From: Microbispora rosea subsp. aerata
GTDB taxonomy: Bacteria; Actinomycetota; Actinomycetes; Streptosporangiales; Streptosporangiaceae
Direction of reading: 5' to 3'
DNA: 64,000 nt
Assembly (NCBI RefSeq): GCF_014647835.1
Contig: NZ_BMPY01000001.1
Span: forward strand, 62,001-126,000
A program made the position numbers and the translations under genes. Positions 53,995-62,564 of this stretch are shown in pieces; position 1 is the first letter of the stretch; each line of letters opens with the position of its first letter. The notes beneath the pieces are model-generated. The model was given only the letters and a program-made list of their open reading frames with translations. It did not search any database and had not been told where the DNA came from.

Positions 53995-55017
53995 ATGGCC
54001 TCGTCGAGCTATCAGCCTCCCTCCCTGCTGTTCCCACTCCAGCCCATGCACCCCGACCTGGTCGTCCCGTTCGGCGAGCTCGTGCGGAACGGGCCCGCCC
54101 GGCGGCTCTGGCTGGGACAGTCGGTCGTGGCGGAGACACACCAGACGTTCGCCTACCTCGCGGGCCGGGGCATCAAAGTGCCGGTCGGCACGAGCGTGAC
54201 CCTGATGCCGATGCGGCACCCGCTGGAGGCGGCGGCCCAGGCGCGCAGCCTCGCCATCATCACCGGGCAGCCCGTGGTCAGCGGCCACGGCGCGGCCACC
54301 CCCGAGCTGGTGGCGGCCCTGCGCGGCGCGCCGTACGACAAGCCCGCCACCGCCGCCGCCGGATACGCCTCGGCCGTACGCGGCATCCTGGACGGCGGCA
54401 TCGAGGGGCACGAGTGCGAGGCGTGCGTCGGCACCGCCGGCCTCCACCCCGTGAAGCACCCGCCGGTCGAGGTCGGGCTGGGGGTCATCCGCCCGGGCAT
54501 GGCGCGGGCGGCGGGCGCGGTGGCGGACGTCGCCATCACCTGGATGACCCCGCCCGCCTACGTCCGCGACACGCTGATCCCGGCGCTGGCCGAGGGCGCG
54601 GCCGACCGGCCTGCCCCGCCCCGGGTCGTCACCGTCGTGCACGTCGCCCTCGCCAATCCGGGGCGCGACCCCCGCAAGCTGGCGCACGCCGGCGCGGGCG
54701 TCCACCTCGGCACCCCCCACTACACCGACATGCTGCGGCGGGCCGGTGTCGCGGCCGATCCCGCCGATCCGAAGGCGGGGGCCGCCGCGCTGGTCGAGAC
54801 CGGCGTGTACGTCTACGGGACGGCGGCGGAGGTCGCCGAGAGGCTGCGCGACTACCGGGACGCGGGGGTGGACGAGGTCGTCCTCAACCCCGCCGGCGTG
54901 GTGCTCACCGAAGGCTGGAAGGCGGGCCTCGCCGACCTGACGGAGATCCTCTCGGCCTGCGAAGACCTCGAGGCCGGGGAGAGCGACGACGAACCCCACG
55001 GAGGCGTCCATGAGTAA
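53995..55017 (+). CDS. F420-dependent LLM-type reductase (Dha to D-Ala, LanJ-like)
   Basis: This 340-aa protein is a luciferase-like F420-dependent oxidoreductase: HQTFAYLAGRGIKVPVGTSVTLMPMRHPLEAAAQARSLAIITGQ covers the typical LLM barrel start, and GVDEVVLNPAG comes late. In lexapeptide biosynthesis an F420H2-dependent reductase converts Dha to D-Ala; this gene is in the corresponding place. AAGGAG lies four bases before the ATG. Several Ser-derived positions of the cores would be targets. The next start is inside its 3' end. Confidence 0.82.
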   Translation: MASSSYQPPSLLFPLQPMHPDLVVPFGELVRNGPARRLWLGQSVVAETHQTFAYLAGRGIKVPVGTSVTLMPMRHPLEAAAQARSLAIITGQPVVSGHGAATPELVAALRGAPYDKPATAAAGYASAVRGILDGGIEGHECEACVGTAGLHPVKHPPVEVGLGVIRPGMARAAGAVADVAITWMTPPAYVRDTLIPALAEGAADRPAPPRVVTVVHVALANPGRDPRKLAHAGAGVHLGTPHYTDMLRRAGVAADPADPKAGAAALVETGVYVYGTAAEVAERLRDYRDAGVDEVVLNPAGVVLTEGWKAGLADLTEILSACEDLEAGESDDEPHGGVHE

Positions 55018-55636
55018 ACCCGAGGCCGATGCGGCCCTGCCCGAGTTCCGCGCCGAGCGGCTGCTGCTGTTCGCCACCGGATCGCTCGGGGCGACGTTCC
55101 TGCCGTACTGGCTCAACTGGCTGCGGCTCGGTTACCCCGCCCTGGACACCGAGGTCGTCGTCACCCGCAGCGCCGCGCGGTTCGTGAGCCGTCAGTCGAT
55201 CGCCTCCATCGTCGGCAAGGACGTCCCCCTCGACGCGTGGCCGGACAGCCCCGAACCGGGATCGCCGCACATCAGGTACGCGTCCTGGCCCGACGTCGTC
55301 CTCGTCTATCCGGCGACCTACCACTTCCTCAGCAGGTTCGCCGGCGGGCTGGGCGACACGCCCATGCTGCTGGCGCTCCAGTGCACCTCCGCGCTGGTCG
55401 GCGTGGCCCCGGCGCTGCCGCCCGGCGCCGACAAGTCGTACGGCTACCGCAAGAGCGTCGCCGCGCTGCGGGAGCGGCCCAACGTGGTCCTCGTCGATCC
55501 GGTCCCCGGCATCAGCACGCACACCAGGAGACAGGACGCCCTGGTCGCCGCGCCGATGCCGGAGCTGCTGAAACGGGTGGAGGCGCTGCGCGGGTCCCGC
55601 GCGGCCGCCGTCGGCACGGGAGGAGGCACCCCATGA
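55010..55636 (+). CDS. HFCD-family flavoprotein cysteine decarboxylase (LanD-like)
   Basis: This 208-aa flavoprotein has the HFCD fold (LLLFATGSLGATFLPYWLNWL then VVVTRSAARFVS), used by EpiD/CypD/TvaF to oxidatively decarboxylate a C-terminal cysteine to an aminoenethiol. All four precursors end in Cys, which fits. The substrate-binding PASANT motif of EpiD is here PATYHF, so binding may differ. It overlaps the F420 gene by eight bases and the LanX-like gene by four. Confidence 0.82.
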   Translation: MSKPEADAALPEFRAERLLLFATGSLGATFLPYWLNWLRLGYPALDTEVVVTRSAARFVSRQSIASIVGKDVPLDAWPDSPEPGSPHIRYASWPDVVLVYPATYHFLSRFAGGLGDTPMLLALQCTSALVGVAPALPPGADKSYGYRKSVAALRERPNVVLVDPVPGISTHTRRQDALVAAPMPELLKRVEALRGSRAAAVGTGGGTP

Positions 55637-56613
55637 CGAGGGTCGTGGAGGAGTTCGGCACGGGGTTCGTCCACACGACGATCACCGAGGACGGCGCCGG
55701 ACGCTACCTGTGGACCCGCCGTCCCGGTCCCGACCGCGACGGCGGCGTCCGCCGGCCCCACCCGCTCGCCGCGCGCGCGGTGCGGGCGGTGTCCCGGGGC
55801 GAGGTGGAGCTCGTCCTCCCCGAGCCCGCCGCCGACGACGCCGCGGTGACGTACCGCACCGCGCTGCCGTACTCGGTCGCGGGCGTGTTCCTCGGCGCGG
55901 GAGACGGCGGCGACCGGTCCGCGGGCGACGTGGAGGCCCTCGCCGCGGCCACGCTCACCCACGCGGCCGGGGCGCTGGCCCGCCTGCACGCCGCGGCGCC
56001 TCCGTCCGTGGAACTGCCCGGGCCGGAGGGGCCGAGGCGGCTGCTCGGCTGGCTGCGCACCGGCCACGCCCCCCGCGCCGGCGCCCACCTCCACACGCGC
56101 GCGGTCCGGGTGCTCGGCCGGGACCGGATGGCCGTGGTCGAGGCGTGGTGCGCGGCGGCGGGGCGGGAGCGGCGCGTCCTGCTGCACGGTGCGCCCGGGC
56201 ACGGCATCCTCGTCCCGCGGGCGGGCGGGCGGGCCGGCGCCCTGCTGACCGGGGAGGACCTGGCCGCCGGCCTGCCGGAGTTCGACGTGGGCTGGCTGAT
56301 CGGGGAGCTCGTCGAGTTCCGGGAGGCCGCGCGGCGGCTCGGCCACGGACCGCTGCGGGAGATCGACTACGACGGCCTGATCGGCCGGGTGACCGAGGGG
56401 TACGGCGCTCCGCTCGACCCCGCCGCCGTGAGCAGGTCGGCGGTGCTGAGGTTCCTCACCCACACCCACGACTTCGCCGCCTACGTCGGGTGGCACGACT
56501 TCCTGCTCGGCTACCTGGACATCCTCGCCGGGCTGGTCGACGCGGTGCGGGCCGGCGAGCCCGTCTCCCGGGGCGTCGCGCCGTACGAGACCCTCCGGGC
56601 GGGTGCGGCATGA
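55633..56613 (+). CDS. LanX-like pseudokinase-fold protein (class V lanthipeptide)
   Basis: This 326-aa protein resembles LanX of class V lanthipeptides. It has an APH-like layout with ALARLHAA near residue 115 and a catalytic-loop-like VLLHGAPGHGIL near residue 188, in which the usual HGD is HGA and no DFG equivalent follows; the next segment is EFDVGWLIGELVEF. It is therefore probably not a phosphotransferase but a scaffold, leader binder or cyclase. The ATG overlaps the decarboxylase stop and its own TGA overlaps the M16 gene. Confidence 0.75.
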   Translation: MTRVVEEFGTGFVHTTITEDGAGRYLWTRRPGPDRDGGVRRPHPLAARAVRAVSRGEVELVLPEPAADDAAVTYRTALPYSVAGVFLGAGDGGDRSAGDVEALAAATLTHAAGALARLHAAAPPSVELPGPEGPRRLLGWLRTGHAPRAGAHLHTRAVRVLGRDRMAVVEAWCAAAGRERRVLLHGAPGHGILVPRAGGRAGALLTGEDLAAGLPEFDVGWLIGELVEFREAARRLGHGPLREIDYDGLIGRVTEGYGAPLDPAAVSRSAVLRFLTHTHDFAAYVGWHDFLLGYLDILAGLVDAVRAGEPVSRGVAPYETLRAGAA

Positions 56614-57905
56614 GCGCCGTGGCGGCCGAGGCCGCGATCGTGCGTCACACGCTGGGCAACGGGCTGAGGGTCGTCGTCGCCGAGGAGCGGTCGGCGCCCG
56701 TGGCCGGGGTCGCCGTCCACTACGGGGTCGGGTTCCGCTCCGAGGCCAGGTCGGGGTTCGCCCACCTCTTCGAGCACCTGATGTTCCAGGGCGGCGCCGG
56801 CGCCCCGGACGACCACTTCCACCAGGTGGAGAGCGCGGGCGGGTTCTGCAACGCCTCCACCCGGCAGGACTACACCGACTTCTACGACGTCGTGCCCGCC
56901 GAGGCCCTGGAGCACGTCCTCGCGCTGGAGGCCGCCCGCATGCGCGAGCCCAAGATCACTCAGCGGGCCGTGCGCACGCAGGCGTCCGTGGTCAAGGAGG
57001 AGATCCTCGGCAAGCTGCGCAGGCCGTACGGCGGCTTCCCCTGGCCGAAGCTGTCGCCGGTGCTGTTTCGCACCTTCGCCAACGCGCACGACGGCTACGG
57101 CGACCACGCGGCGCTCGACGGCGTCACGGTCGCCGAGTGCGCCGAGTTCTTCGACCGCTGCTACAGCCCGTCGAACGCGGTGCTGACCGTCGCCGGCGAC
57201 GTGGACGTGCGGCGGACGCTCGACGCCGTCGAGCGCCTGTTCGGCTCGATCCCCGCCCGTCCCGCGCCCGCCGCCGTCTCGTACGGCGAGCCGGAGCCCG
57301 ACGGCGTCGTCGAGGGAGAGTGCGCCGACCCGCTGGCGCCGCTGCCCGCGATCGCGGTCGGCCACCGCGTCCCCGACCCGGCGGCCTCGCCCCGCGCCCA
57401 CATCGCGCTGTCGGTGCTGGCCGCGATCCTCGCCTCGAACGCCGCGTCCCGGCTCCCGGAGCGGATCAGGCGCGACCACGGGCAGGCCGTGACGGTCACG
57501 GCGCGGGCCGGCCTGTTCGATCTCCTGGACGCCCGCGACCCCGACATGTGGATCCTCACCGCGGTGCACCCGCACGAGCTGGACCGCCGCCGCGTGCTCG
57601 ACGCCCTCGACGCCGAGCTCGGTGCGATCGCGGCGGCGGGGCCGGCGCCCGGGGAGCTGCTGCGCGCCCGGCTCCGGCAGCGCACCTCTCACCACCGGTC
57701 CCTGGACCACCTCGCCAACCGCGTCCGCATGCTCGGCAGGTTCGAGCTGCTGTACGCGGACCCCGGCCTGACCACGCGGCTGCCCGAGCTGTTCGACGAG
57801 ACGACCGTGGAGGAGGTCGCGCAGGCGGCGCTCGGCCTGCGCGCCGACTCCCGCGCCGTCCTGACCCTCGTCCCCGGAGCCGGAAAGGAGGATGAGGCGC
57901 GATGA
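56610..57905 (+). CDS. M16-family zinc peptidase, catalytic subunit (LanP1-like)
   Basis: This 431-aa M16 (insulinase/pitrilysin) peptidase has the inverted zinc motif HLFEH in FAHLFEHLMFQGG near residue 50 and a conserved downstream glutamate region ALEHVLALEAARMRE. M16 pairs are the usual leader peptidases in class V clusters. The protein should remove the leader with the partner encoded next. Its gene overlaps LanX by four bases and the partner gene by four. Confidence 0.88.
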   Translation: MSAVAAEAAIVRHTLGNGLRVVVAEERSAPVAGVAVHYGVGFRSEARSGFAHLFEHLMFQGGAGAPDDHFHQVESAGGFCNASTRQDYTDFYDVVPAEALEHVLALEAARMREPKITQRAVRTQASVVKEEILGKLRRPYGGFPWPKLSPVLFRTFANAHDGYGDHAALDGVTVAECAEFFDRCYSPSNAVLTVAGDVDVRRTLDAVERLFGSIPARPAPAAVSYGEPEPDGVVEGECADPLAPLPAIAVGHRVPDPAASPRAHIALSVLAAILASNAASRLPERIRRDHGQAVTVTARAGLFDLLDARDPDMWILTAVHPHELDRRRVLDALDAELGAIAAAGPAPGELLRARLRQRTSHHRSLDHLANRVRMLGRFELLYADPGLTTRLPELFDETTVEEVAQAALGLRADSRAVLTLVPGAGKEDEAR

Positions 57906-59167
57906 GCACCGGACTCGCCGACCGCGCCCTGCCCGCCGGGCCGCGTGTGCTCGCCTTGTGCCGGGGCGCGACCCCGATGGCCGAGGTGCGGCTGCACGTG
58001 CCCGCCGACGCCCGCACCCCGCACGCGCTCGCGGTCGCGACGCTGCTCGCCGCCTGCCTGTCCGCCCGGTACGGCGACAAGGGCGAGGCGTTCGAGCTGA
58101 CCGCGTCCGCCGGGTTCCGCCAGTTCGCCGTCTCCGGCTCGTGCCCGGTGGAGCGGCTCGGCGAGCTGCTGCGGACGCTCGCCGAGGTGGTGACGGACCC
58201 GGCGGTCCGCGAGGACGAGCTGGCGTGGGAGAGGACGCAGCTCATCCCGCGGCTGCGCATGCTGCGGTCCTACCCCGAGACGGTGGCCTCGGCGGCGCTG
58301 CACCGGCACCTGTTCCCCGGGCATCCCGTGACGTACCAGACCGCCGAGGAGGAGGAGCTGCACCGGGTGAGCGCGGCGGAGGTCCGCGCCCTGCCCGCGC
58401 ACGCGTTCGACCTGAAGCGCGCCACCCTCGTGGTCGTCGCGCGGACGGATCCGGAGCACGCCGCGGACCTCGCCGAGAAGGCGCTGAGCGCCTGGCGGCC
58501 CCCCGCGCGGGCGACGGCGCCGGCCTCGCCGGACATGCCGCCGGTCCCCGCGGGGCGGATGGCCGTGCTGCCGCTTCCGGGCGCCCCGCAGTCGCGGATC
58601 CGGCTGCGGGCGCAGGCGGTGGCGACCGACGACCCGCGCTATCCCGCGCTCTTCCTCGCCTCGAACGTGCTCGGCGGATATCTCTCCTCCAGGCTCTCCC
58701 GGAACCTGCGCGAGGAGAAGGGCTACGTCTACGGCGTCTCCTCGTTCTTCGACGCCCACCCGGGCACCGCCTACCTCGGCGTCGACGCGGACACGGCCGC
58801 GGCCACGACCGGGGAGGCGTACGCGGAGCTGACCGCGGAGCTGGAACGCATGCGGACCGCCCCGCCCACGGACGCGGAGATCGCGGCCGCCAGGACGTAC
58901 GCCCTGGGCTCGATGGCCACCCGGCTCGCCCCGGCGGCGGCGCTGGCCTCCGCGCTCGCCGACCTCGCCGACGGCGACGTCGATCCCCTCTGGCTGCTCG
59001 ACTTCCCCCGCCGCCTGCGGGCCGTCACCGCACGGCAGGTGGTCGAGGCGGCGGCGGAGTTCTTCGCCCCCCAGCGCTTCTCGGGGATCGTCGCCGCCGA
59101 CCCCCACACCTCGGGCCTCCTCACCTCCGACCTCACCTTCGACACCGTTCCGACACCGTGGAGCTGA
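57902..59167 (+). CDS. M16-family peptidase homologue, non-catalytic partner (LanP2-like)
   Basis: This 421-aa protein has the M16 fold (LNLREEKGYVYGVSSFFDAHPGTAYLGV near residue 265 is the C-terminal R/Y substrate-binding region), but the HxxEH zinc site is absent. Pairs of one zinc-binding and one R/Y-type subunit, like the mitochondrial processing peptidase, form the active enzyme. Start overlaps the upstream stop (ATGA at 57902). Two bases separate it from the exporter gene. Confidence 0.86.
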   Translation: MSTGLADRALPAGPRVLALCRGATPMAEVRLHVPADARTPHALAVATLLAACLSARYGDKGEAFELTASAGFRQFAVSGSCPVERLGELLRTLAEVVTDPAVREDELAWERTQLIPRLRMLRSYPETVASAALHRHLFPGHPVTYQTAEEEELHRVSAAEVRALPAHAFDLKRATLVVVARTDPEHAADLAEKALSAWRPPARATAPASPDMPPVPAGRMAVLPLPGAPQSRIRLRAQAVATDDPRYPALFLASNVLGGYLSSRLSRNLREEKGYVYGVSSFFDAHPGTAYLGVDADTAAATTGEAYAELTAELERMRTAPPTDAEIAAARTYALGSMATRLAPAAALASALADLADGDVDPLWLLDFPRRLRAVTARQVVEAAAEFFAPQRFSGIVAADPHTSGLLTSDLTFDTVPTPWS

Positions 59168-59169
59168 CC

Positions 59170-60924
59170 ATGACTGCCAAAACCGCGGGCGCCGCCCCGT
59201 CCACCTGGTCGTTGCTGTACGCCCATCTCCGGCCGCACAAGTGGGTCGTGGCCGCCGGCGCGCTGATCACCTTCGCCGGGGCGCTGCTCGCGCTCGCCCA
59301 GCCGATCGTCGCCAAGATGTTCCTGGACGCCCTGGCCGAGGGCCGTACGGTGACCTGGCTGCTCGTGCTGCTCGCCGGGCTCCTCGTCGGCGGGGCCGCG
59401 CTGGGCGCGGCCGGAATGTACCTCGTGGAGCGCTGCGCCGAGACCATCGTCCTCACCGCGCGCCGCCGCATGGTGTCGCGGCTGCTGCGGCTGCGCCTCG
59501 ACGTCGTGGACCGCATTCCCCCCGGCGACCTGCTCTCCCGCGTCACGGCGGACAGCACGCAGCTGCGCTCCGCGGCGACGAGCAACCTCGTCGACCTGGT
59601 CATCGGCGCGTTCCAGCTGCTCGGCATGGTCGTGATCATGGCGTACCTCGACCTGACGCTGCTGGGCGTGGTCCTCGGCGTGCTGGTCGTCATCGGCGGC
59701 GCGGCGGCCACGCTGCTGCCGCGCATCCGGCAGGCCAGCCTGCACGCCCAGGAGGCGCTGGGCGTCATGGGCTCGATCCTGGAGCGGGCGCTCGGCGCCT
59801 TCCGCACGGTCAAGGCCAGCGGCGCGGAAGGCAGGGAGGCCGCGGTCATCGACGCCGCGGCCACGGACGCCTGGCGCCGGGGCCTGAGCGCCGCGCGCTG
59901 GATGTCGGTGGCCGGCATCTCGACCGGCCTGGTGGTGCAGGTGTCGTTCCTGCTCGTGCTGGGTGTCGGGGGCGCGCGGGTCGCCGCCGGAGGACTGCCG
60001 CTCTCCTCGCTGATCGCCTTCCTGCTCTGCCTGTTCTACCTGACCGGCCCGATCACCCAGCTCACGAACGGGGCCAGCGGCCTGCAGATGGGCATCGGCG
60101 CCGCCCGGCGCGTCAAGGAGGTGGACGACCTTCCCGTCGAGCCGGTGTCCGAGGAGAGCGGCACGCCCGTCACCGCCGCGGGCGGCCTGTCGGTCTCGTT
60201 CAGGAACGTCTCGTTCGGGTACGGCGACGAGCCGCTGCTGCGGGACCTCACCTTCGACGTGCCCGCCACGGGCCTGAGCGCCGTGGTGGGACCGTCGGGG
60301 ACCGGCAAGACCACGATGTTCTCCCTGCTGGAGCGCTTCTACGAGCCGCAGACCGGGCGCGTGGAGGTCGGGGGCAGGGACGTGCGGGACTGGCCGCTGC
60401 CGGAGCTCCGCTCGGTGATCGGATACGTCGAGCAGGACGCCCCGGTGCTCGCCGGCACGCTGCGGGACAACCTGCTGCTCGCCGCGCCCGACGCGAGCGA
60501 GGAGGAGCTGCGCGAGGTGATCGCGCTGGCCCGGCTGCAGCCGCTGATCGACAAGCTGCCGCAGGGGCTGGACAGCCCGGTCGGGCACCGCGGCATGACC
60601 CTGTCGGGCGGCGAGCGCCAGCGCATCGCCATCGCCCGGGCGCTGCTGCGCCGCCCGAAGATCCTGCTGCTCGACGAGGCGACCTCGCAGCTCGACGCGG
60701 TGAACGAGCTGGCGCTGCGCGACGTCATCGCCGACGTGGCGCGCACGACGACCGTCATCGTCATCGCGCACCGGTTGTCGACGGTCACCGGCGCCGACCG
60801 GATCCTGCTGCTGGAGTCGGGCCGGATGCGCGCGCTCGGCACGCACACCGAACTGGTCGGCTCCGACGAGCTCTACCGGACGCTGGCGACGACGCAGCTC
60901 CTCGCCGACGAGGTGGCCGCCTGA
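59170..60924 (+). CDS. ABC exporter with fused membrane and ATPase domains (LanT-like)
   Basis: This 584-aa half-transporter has six N-terminal membrane helices and an ATPase with Walker A GPSGTGKTTMFSLLERFYEP near residue 375, signature LSGGERQRIAIARAL, Walker B KILLLDEATSQLD and H-loop IAHRLSTV. It has no N-terminal C39 peptidase, so leader removal is left to the M16 pair. It should export the peptides as a homodimer. It is the last gene of the cluster, with a terminator after it. Confidence 0.87.
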   Translation: MTAKTAGAAPSTWSLLYAHLRPHKWVVAAGALITFAGALLALAQPIVAKMFLDALAEGRTVTWLLVLLAGLLVGGAALGAAGMYLVERCAETIVLTARRRMVSRLLRLRLDVVDRIPPGDLLSRVTADSTQLRSAATSNLVDLVIGAFQLLGMVVIMAYLDLTLLGVVLGVLVVIGGAAATLLPRIRQASLHAQEALGVMGSILERALGAFRTVKASGAEGREAAVIDAAATDAWRRGLSAARWMSVAGISTGLVVQVSFLLVLGVGGARVAAGGLPLSSLIAFLLCLFYLTGPITQLTNGASGLQMGIGAARRVKEVDDLPVEPVSEESGTPVTAAGGLSVSFRNVSFGYGDEPLLRDLTFDVPATGLSAVVGPSGTGKTTMFSLLERFYEPQTGRVEVGGRDVRDWPLPELRSVIGYVEQDAPVLAGTLRDNLLLAAPDASEEELREVIALARLQPLIDKLPQGLDSPVGHRGMTLSGGERQRIAIARALLRRPKILLLDEATSQLDAVNELALRDVIADVARTTTVIVIAHRLSTVTGADRILLLESGRMRALGTHTELVGSDELYRTLATTQLLADEVAA

Positions 60925-60944
60925 CGGTGGCGGACGGAACACGC

Positions 60945-60974
60945 GGGCGGCGGCCGGGCTCCCGGCCGCCGCCC
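60945..60974. terminator. Bidirectional terminator between the lanthipeptide cluster and the next gene
   Basis: GGGCGGCGGCCGGG, a CT turn and CCCGGCCGCCGCCC form a perfect 14-bp hairpin between two convergent genes. It marks the right end of the lanthipeptide operon. Confidence 0.8.
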
Positions 60975-60978
60975 TCCG

Positions 60979-62001
60979 TCACTCGCCGCCCTGTGTCAGC
61001 GGAATGTCCGCCGACCTGCGCGCAGATCCCGGCCCGGACCGCGCGCGCAGGGACCGGCGGATCAGCGCGGCGCCCCTGGCCGCGTCCGACACCGTCACCA
61101 GGAACTCGCCGCCTCCCCGCAGCGCGATGTGCAGCGCCTCCCCGCCCCGGATCACGAAGGCGTGCCGCCGCAGCGACAGCGCGCGCCATCCCCAGCCGCC
61201 CCAGGCCAGGGGATCAAGCTCGACCGCCTCGGCGTTCTCCACCCGCGCCAGGCGGATTCGCCGCAGCGGAAACACCGCCGGGAATCCGTACACCCGCAGC
61301 GTGCACCCGTCGAACGTTGCGGTCGCCCCACTGGCCAGGTAGAGAGTGAACAGCGTGTACACGGCGCCGGCCAGCGTCCACAACGTCCAGGGGAGGACGA
61401 AGACGAACAACGCCAGGCCCGCCGCCGAATACCACAGCAGGAACCGGTTGCGCGCGTGCCCCACCCACATGCGGCGGCGCGCCGAGCCCCCCGTCTCGCC
61501 GCCGTCCCCGTCCGTTTCGTCGTACGGCTCGGGCAGCGGCAGCGCGGGCGGCTCCGCGGCCCGCCAGGGGTCCACCAGCGCGGCGCCGATCACGACGCCG
61601 GCCAGCCCCATCGCGGCGGCGACGGCCGGATAGTGGGCCTCGGAGTGCGCCTCACGCCAGGTGGGGGCGTCCAGGTTGGCGAAGACGATGCCGAGCAGGG
61701 CGGCCGTGCCGTACAGGAACGCCTGACCGACGATGACCCCCGCGCCCACGCGGCGGCCGATGCTGCCCGGCACCCGCAGCCGCACCAGGAACGCCAGGAA
61801 GAGCCAGGTCAGAGCGGGCGGGCCCAGGGAGATCAGGACCAGTTCCCACAGGGCACGCGACGCGTCGGGCACCCCGGAGGTGAAGTGTGAGGCGGCCGGG
61901 TCCGGGAGGCGATCCCGCAGGATCCATATGGCCAGGACCACCGCCAGATAGACCCCGCCAGGGAGATAGACGAGCAGGAATCGCTGCCAAGGACGGAACA
62001 T
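60979..62001 (-). CDS. DUF1648-like membrane protein
   Basis: This 340-aa protein has an N-terminal pair of membrane helices with the DUF1648 signature (DRLPDPAASHFTSGVPDASR, near residue 28), more membrane segments in the middle, and a PH-like C-terminal domain with bulky beta strands (FPAVFPLRRIRLARVENAEAV). Related proteins include the B. subtilis SdpI immunity group, but no SdpI signature is seen beyond DUF1648. ATG 62001 is preferred over the longer frame. It is convergent with the lanthipeptide cluster. Confidence 0.7.
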   Translation of the reverse strand: MFRPWQRFLLVYLPGGVYLAVVLAIWILRDRLPDPAASHFTSGVPDASRALWELVLISLGPPALTWLFLAFLVRLRVPGSIGRRVGAGVIVGQAFLYGTAALLGIVFANLDAPTWREAHSEAHYPAVAAAMGLAGVVIGAALVDPWRAAEPPALPLPEPYDETDGDGGETGGSARRRMWVGHARNRFLLWYSAAGLALFVFVLPWTLWTLAGAVYTLFTLYLASGATATFDGCTLRVYGFPAVFPLRRIRLARVENAEAVELDPLAWGGWGWRALSLRRHAFVIRGGEALHIALRGGGEFLVTVSDAARGAALIRRSLRARSGPGSARRSADIPLTQGGE

Positions 62002-62564
62002 CGTTCTCCACCGGTGAACGTCGGCATGAAGGCGGAATAGTTGACTGTTTGCCCGATGCAAATGAAAAGCGACTCGTCAGATCGCCCCGCGCGGTGTCTC
62101 CCGATGCGGCCACCGGCCGATTCCGACGGCGCCGATGGCGTTGCCACGTGCTGAGACAGCCTGGATGTCGACGGGACGGGCACGAAGAGCACATCTTCCG
62201 GAGTGACGGCGGAAATGCCCAGATGAAACGGGCAGCTCGTCAAAGATCGAGTCTTCCGCCAATCCCCGAGATTCGTCAACCCCGCCACTTGCGCAACAAA
62301 CGACGCACGCCGCTTAACGCGACCTGGGCTGGAAATTTTCCGGCGGCCGGCGCTTATGTCCTTGTTCACGAGCGGGAAACCGCACATTCACACTGGTGAA
62401 TGTGTGCGGCCCGAGCCGGGACCCTGTGCGGTCCCGGTCAGCGGCCCTGTGCCGGGACCCCGCGCCACGACCCCGCGCTGGACCCCTGTTTCGGCGCCGT
62501 ACCGGGGCCTCATGCCGCGCGGCCCCGCGCCGCGATCTCGTGCTGGAATCCCGTGCGGCTTCGG
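62002..62564. other. Gene-free region with imperfect GC-rich repeats
   Basis: No supported gene lies in these 563 bases. Bases 62420-62570 contain two similar segments, TGTGCGGTCCCGGTCAGCGG and CGTGCGGCTTCGGTCAGCGG, and other GGGACC-type repeats. The left part includes shorter A+T-rich stretches that may hold the promoter of the DUF1648-like gene. Confidence 0.4.

Larger units (their letters stand above)
48333..60924 (+). other. Class V lanthipeptide biosynthetic gene cluster
   Basis: Fourteen consecutive plus-strand genes form one gene cluster: methyltransferase, LanK-like and HopA1-type LanY proteins, four precursor peptides, an ABC transporter pair, an F420-dependent reductase, an HFCD decarboxylase, a LanX-like protein, two M16 peptidases and an ABC exporter. 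The K/X/Y trio with no LanB, LanM or LanC is the hallmark of class V lanthipeptides such as lexapeptide, cacaoidin and pristinin. No YcaO or TfuA gene is present, which separates it from the related thioamitides. Many genes overlap by 4 bases, indicating a coupled operon. Known clusters of this class mostly have one precursor; this one has four. Confidence 0.85.

Noticed and set aside
48333..60924. Thioamitide (thioviridamide-type) cluster
   Set aside because: It shares APH, HopA1 and HFCD genes, but no YcaO or TfuA gene is present, while the F420 reductase and LanX fit class V lanthipeptides.
58771..60942. 723-aa frame opposite the ABC exporter
   Set aside because: It is antisense to a gene with complete ABC motifs and has low-complexity arginine/alanine composition.
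60979..62001. SdpI-type immunity protein for the sdp-like operon
   Set aside because: Only the DUF1648-like part is shared. The gene is 17 kb away, on the far side of another cluster, and has an extra PH-like domain.
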